Below are positions 61,089-64,000 of a stretch of DNA of 64,000 nt, piece after piece (position 1 is the first letter of the stretch; every line of letters begins with the position of its first letter). Both the position numbers and the translations under genes were made by a program. The notes under the pieces are model-generated. The model saw only the letters and a program-made list of their open reading frames with translations. It was not told where the DNA came from and made no database searches. The stretch spans positions 841,821 to 905,820 of the forward strand of contig NZ_JAHTLF010000018.1 in assembly GCF_024614185.1 (NCBI RefSeq). The letters are read 5' to 3'. This DNA comes from Nocardioides carbamazepini (GTDB lineage: Bacteria > Actinomycetota > Actinomycetes > Propionibacteriales > Nocardioidaceae).

Positions 61089-62221
61089 GCGACTCATGGG
61101 GTCCCGGTTCCGGGTTTTCCACCGGTCCGGAGGCGGGTGCTGAGCGTGAGTCTCCACAGAACCTCCCTAGTTATCCACAGGGCGGCACGGAGACTGGAGA
61201 GATCCGCGGGGAGCAGGTTTCACGTGAAACCGGGGCACCTCGCGGGGAGGCTGTTTCACGTGAAACCGCCGGAACTCCCTCCGCTCCGCTGACGGCGGCC
61301 CAGCTCGCCGAGCGGGCCGCTGGCTTCGACGACGACCTCACTCCCCTCGCCCGGGCCGCCCAGGCGACGGTGATGGTCCGTGCGGGCATCCCCCAGGAGC
61401 AGCTCGACCGACCCTCCGAGACCCGGGTGTTCGTGGTCGCCAACCAGAAGGGCGGCGTCGGCAAGACCACCTCCACGGTGAACCTGGCGGCGGCTCTCAC
61501 CCAGCTCGGGCAGCGGGTCCTGGTCCTCGACCTCGACCCCCAGGGCAACGCCTCGACGGCTCTCAACATCGAGCACCGCCAGGGCACGCCGTCGTCGTAC
61601 GAGCTGCTCGTCGACGGTACGGCGATCGCCGATCTCGCCCAGCCCTGCCCCGACGCCTCGGGGCTGTGGGTGGTGCCCGCGACCATCGACCTGGCCGGTG
61701 CCGAGATCGAGCTGGTGAGCGTGGTCGCTCGCGAGCAGCGGCTGAAGAAGGCACTCGACGCGCACCCGCGGATCGGCACCGCCGCCGCGGTCGGCGAGGA
61801 CCGGTTCGACTACGTCTTCATCGACTGCCCGCCGTCGCTGGGCCTGCTGACCCTCAACGCCCTCGTGGCGGGTGCGGAGATGCTGATCCCGATCCAGGCG
61901 GAGTACTACGCACTCGAGGGCCTGGGTCAGCTGCTCGCCACGGTCGACATGGTGCGGGCCCACCTGAACCCCGAGCTCGCGGTGTCGACGATCGTGCTCA
62001 CCATGTTCGACGCCCGCACCCGGCTCGCGGCGGGCGTGGCCCACGAGGTGCGCGAGCACTTCGGCGACCAGGTGCTCAAGACCGCGATCCCGCGGTCCGT
62101 GCGGGTCTCGGAGGCGCCGTCGTACGGACAGACCGTGATGACCTACGATCCGGGCTCGCCGGGTGCGCTGAGCTACCTCGAGGCGGCGCGCGAGATCGTG
62201 ACCCGAGGGAGCATCTCGTGA
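61085..62221 (+). CDS. parA: ParA chromosome partitioning ATPase
   Basis: 378 residues from the GTG at 61085 with AGGAGGAAG upstream. An N-terminal extension of ~115 residues precedes the deviant Walker A ANQKGGVGKTTSTVNLAAAL, DLDPQGNAST, FIDCPPSLGLLTLNALV and RLAAGVAHEVREHFG. Two parS sites in the extension are read as the peptide VSRET twice. ParA moves ParB-parS complexes after origin replication. Confidence 0.97.
   Translation: MSDSWGPGSGFSTGPEAGAERESPQNLPSYPQGGTETGEIRGEQVSRETGAPRGEAVSRETAGTPSAPLTAAQLAERAAGFDDDLTPLARAAQATVMVRAGIPQEQLDRPSETRVFVVANQKGGVGKTTSTVNLAAALTQLGQRVLVLDLDPQGNASTALNIEHRQGTPSSYELLVDGTAIADLAQPCPDASGLWVVPATIDLAGAEIELVSVVAREQRLKKALDAHPRIGTAAAVGEDRFDYVFIDCPPSLGLLTLNALVAGAEMLIPIQAEYYALEGLGQLLATVDMVRAHLNPELAVSTIVLTMFDARTRLAAGVAHEVREHFGDQVLKTAIPRSVRVSEAPSYGQTVMTYDPGSPGALSYLEAAREIVTRGSIS
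61216..61231. promoter_or_regulatory. parS site inside parA (first)
   Basis: GGTTTCACGTGAAACC, a perfect palindrome matching the 14-bp parS core. It is coding, in the N-terminal extension of ParA. Confidence 0.93.
61252..61267. promoter_or_regulatory. parS site inside parA (second)
   Basis: TGTTTCACGTGAAACC, 15 of 16 consensus bases, 36 bases after the previous site (a spacing of whole codons, 12). Confidence 0.93.
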
Positions 62222-63258
62222 ACAGCAACGCCCCGCGTCGCGGTCTCGGCCGGGGTCTGGGCTCCCTCATCCCGACCGCGCCGCCGCCGCCCGTACCTGA
62301 CCCGGCGGCGGACGCGGATGTCAACCGCGCGGCTCAGGATCCGGACTTTGCCGCTGGAGCCAGTTCTGGCGGGTCGCCGGACCCCAGGTCCGCCGGGTCG
62401 ACGAAGGGCGCTCAGATCGCGGATTCGGGTCTGCGGCCGGTCGAGGGCGCCTACTTCGCCGAGCTGCCCGTCGAGCAGATCTCACCCAACGCGGTGAACC
62501 CGCGAACGGTCTTCGACGAGGAGGCCATGGCCGAGCTGGTGCACTCGGTGAAGGAGATCGGCCTCCTGCAGCCGGTCGTGGTGCGCAAGACCGGCGCCGA
62601 GACCTACGAGCTGGTCATGGGCGAGCGCCGGTGGCGTGCCACCCAGCTGGCCGGGCTCGACACGATCCCCGCGATCGTCCGCGAGACCGACGACACGGAC
62701 ATGCTCCGCGACGCGCTGCTGGAGAACCTGCACCGCAGCAACCTCAACCCGCTCGAGGAGGCGGCCGCGTACCACCAGCTGCTGGAGGACTTCGCCTGCA
62801 CCCACGACGAGCTGGCCCAGCGGATCGGGCGGTCACGCCCGCAGATCAGCAACACCCTGCGTCTGCTCAAGCTCTCCCCCGCGGTCCAGCGCCGAGTGGG
62901 AGCCGGGGTGCTGTCCGCGGGCCACGCCCGCGCCCTGCTGGGTGTGGCGGACGCCGAGCAGCAGGACCGGCTGGCCCAGCGGGTGGTGGCCGAGGGCATC
63001 TCGGTGCGCGGCCTGGAGGAGATCGTCGCGGTCGGCGACGGCATCAGCGGTACGACGCCGCGCCCGCGCCGCGCGAAGCCGCAGGCGCCCGGTCTGGGTG
63101 AGCTCGCCGAGCGCCTGGGCGACCGGCTGGAGACCCGGGTCAAGATCGACCTCGGCAAGGCGAAGGGGCGGATCTCGATCGAGTTCGCCAACACCGGCGA
63201 CCTGCAGCGCATCATCGACCTGATCGACCCGCGCAACCGCGCCGACCGGCCGATCTGA
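62218..63258 (+). CDS. parB: ParB centromere-binding protein
   Basis: 346 residues from a GTG overlapping the parA stop. RRGLGRGLGSLIP start (ParA-interacting), CTPase domain with LVHSVKEIGLLQPVVVR, GERRWRATQLAGL and ENLHRSNLNPLEEAAAYHQL, HTH TLRLLKLSPAVQRRV region, and C-terminal dimerisation part. It loads at parS and spreads as a CTP-dependent clamp. Confidence 0.97.
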   Translation: MNSNAPRRGLGRGLGSLIPTAPPPPVPDPAADADVNRAAQDPDFAAGASSGGSPDPRSAGSTKGAQIADSGLRPVEGAYFAELPVEQISPNAVNPRTVFDEEAMAELVHSVKEIGLLQPVVVRKTGAETYELVMGERRWRATQLAGLDTIPAIVRETDDTDMLRDALLENLHRSNLNPLEEAAAYHQLLEDFACTHDELAQRIGRSRPQISNTLRLLKLSPAVQRRVGAGVLSAGHARALLGVADAEQQDRLAQRVVAEGISVRGLEEIVAVGDGISGTTPRPRRAKPQAPGLGELAERLGDRLETRVKIDLGKAKGRISIEFANTGDLQRIIDLIDPRNRADRPI

Positions 63259-63280
63259 CCGGACTCCCCTGCCCCGCGAA

Positions 63281-63315
63281 CAGGGCGCGACCGAGCCGTC
63301 GGTCGCGCCCTGTTT
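63281..63315 (+). terminator. parB terminator
   Basis: CAGGGCGCGACCGA (63281-63294) pairs perfectly with TCGGTCGCGCCCTG (63299-63312), followed by TTT. The stem end and T-tract are shared with the fourth parS site. Confidence 0.88.
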
Positions 63316-63326
63316 CACGTGGAACG
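63311..63326. promoter_or_regulatory. Degenerate parS site at the parB terminator
   Basis: TGTTTCACGTGGAACG, 14 of 16 consensus bases, starting within the terminator stem. Confidence 0.75.
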
Positions 63327-63723
63327 CCGGCGGGGCGGGGCCGGGGTCCCGCGGGGAGCCGCACGGACCCGGCGGGTGGGGCCGGCGGGGTGGGGCCGGC
63401 GGACGGGGCCGGCGCAGTGACACGCCGTCCACCGCACTGGTCGCCGGTTCTCAGCACGACACGTCCCGGATGCGCCCGCCCACCGCGGAGAACTGCCGGG
63501 TAGCCCGGCGGACGGCGTGCCACTGCCGGTGGGACCTCGCCGCACGCACATCCATATGTCGACAAAGAGACAAGTCAACAAGACGATATATCGTTAGATC
63601 CATGTGACGCCTGAGATCAACTGTGAGGCTCCTGTGACACACGTGCCGCGATGGTGTGAGGCGAGGACGCGATGCTGGTCAGGCCGGCGAGATCCGCCGG
63701 TCGACCGAACAGAACGGACCCCG

Positions 63724-64000
63724 ATGAGAGACACCTGCCCCCGCCGTACCGCCGCCCTCGCCGGCAGCGTGCTCCTCGCCCTGGGCGCCTTCGCCGCGTG
63801 CGGGGTGGAGGACGAGAAGCCCGTCGAGGCCGAGCCGGGCGCCGGCTCCGGGACGACGTCCGGCGAGCAGACCGATCGCGCCGTCGCGGCCCGGGCCGCG
63901 GTGACCTACCTGCTCGACTGCGTGGGCGAGCCGGTCGCCAGCCCGGCCACCGTCACCGTGGCCTGCGCCGACGGCAACCAGAGCCTGACCGACCTGGCGT
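63724..64000 (+). CDS. Secreted lipoprotein, N-terminal part (runs off window)
   Basis: From the ATG at 63724: MRDTCPRRTAALAGSVLLAL, GAFAACGVEDEK, a lipoprotein-type signal with Cys after FAA, then a Gly/Ser/Thr linker and the beginning of a domain with AVAARAAVTYLLDCVGEPVA. Only about 92 codons are visible. Family not recognised. Confidence 0.7.
   Translation, partial: MRDTCPRRTAALAGSVLLALGAFAACGVEDEKPVEAEPGAGSGTTSGEQTDRAVAARAAVTYLLDCVGEPVASPATVTVACADGNQSLTDLA

Larger units (their letters stand above)
63259..63723. other. Intergenic region after parB
   Basis: 465 bases holding the parB terminator and a degenerate parS (listed separately), a GC-rich GGCCGGCGGGG repeat tract (63350-63420), and ACGATATATCGT (63583-63594), a 12-bp palindrome in unusually AT-rich DNA that may be an operator for the lipoprotein gene. 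No coding frame is convincing. Confidence 0.55.

Noticed and set aside
1..64000. CRISPR arrays, rRNA genes and riboswitches
   Set aside because: No regularly spaced direct repeats, no rRNA-like sequence, and no leader I could match to a riboswitch class.

Overview
The window is a high-GC actinobacterial chromosome segment around the replication origin. Gene content and order point to a Nocardioides-like member of the Nocardioidaceae: dnaA-dnaN-gnd-recF-DUF721-gyrB-gyrA-DUF3566-tRNA-Ile-DLW39-tRNA-Ala on one arm, and rpmH-rnpA-yidD-yidC-khpB-rsmG-parA-parB with parS sites on the other. GTG starts, 4-nt GTGA/ATGA overlaps and probable leaderless genes are common. The genus is inferred from gene order and protein style only.

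Layout. (1) 1-10.7 kb is mostly core: a DUF881 gene, an internally duplicated CrgA, a rhomboid protease and a cyclophilin, a small DLW-39-like protein, an MFS transporter, DUF3817-SURF1, a GntR regulator with a fatty-acid-hydroxylase-like enzyme, an MBL hydrolase, a lipoprotein and a secreted TAP-like peptidase. (2) 10.8-12.8 kb is a transition: an unknown gene, an HNH nuclease and a DUF4333-like lipoprotein. (3) 12.9-43.9 kb is a composite genomic island inserted at the tRNA-Ala(TGC) gene. In other actinobacteria the cyclophilin/crgA/DUF881 cluster sits close behind this tRNA. (4) 43.8-57.1 kb is the tRNA/gyrase/recF/dnaN/dnaA block on the minus strand, apart from two small plus-strand membrane-protein genes. 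(5) 57.1-63.3 kb is the rpmH-to-parB block on the plus strand, followed by a partial lipoprotein gene.

The island looks like tandem integrations. The right-hand element (30.12-43.90 kb) is bounded by an identical 17-bp core, once inside tRNA-Ala and once in a detached tRNA 3' half at 30.1 kb. It carries an intact tyrosine integrase, a relaxase stub and one tight gene set: two MORC/MutL-type ATPases, a Z1-domain P-loop NTPase, a DUF4420 PD-(D/E)XK protein, an AIPR protein, a DNA cytosine methyltransferase and a Vsr nuclease. This is a restriction-modification-like defence system of a type known from comparative genomics. Its methyltransferase carries a C-terminal HhH-GPD/[4Fe-4S] glycosylase-like domain whose two catalytic positions appear substituted. 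The left part (12.9-30.1 kb) starts with a frameshifted integrase tail related to the intact one. It holds other defence-like genes: YhcG/DUF1016 nuclease, XRE-ImmA/IrrE peptidase, TIR protein, AbiTii protein, a broken nucleotidyltransferase with an HTH partner, a NERD protein, a coiled-coil membrane protein, and a 759-residue protein with eight zinc ribbons around a Vsr-like nuclease core. Relics are frequent: ISL3 transposase tail, YhcG remnant, an 11-bp duplication frameshift and a +1 frameshift at a UGA.

The strongest candidates for something new are the methyltransferase-glycosylase fusion within the MORC/Z1/AIPR/Vsr system and the zinc-ribbon/Vsr-like nuclease.
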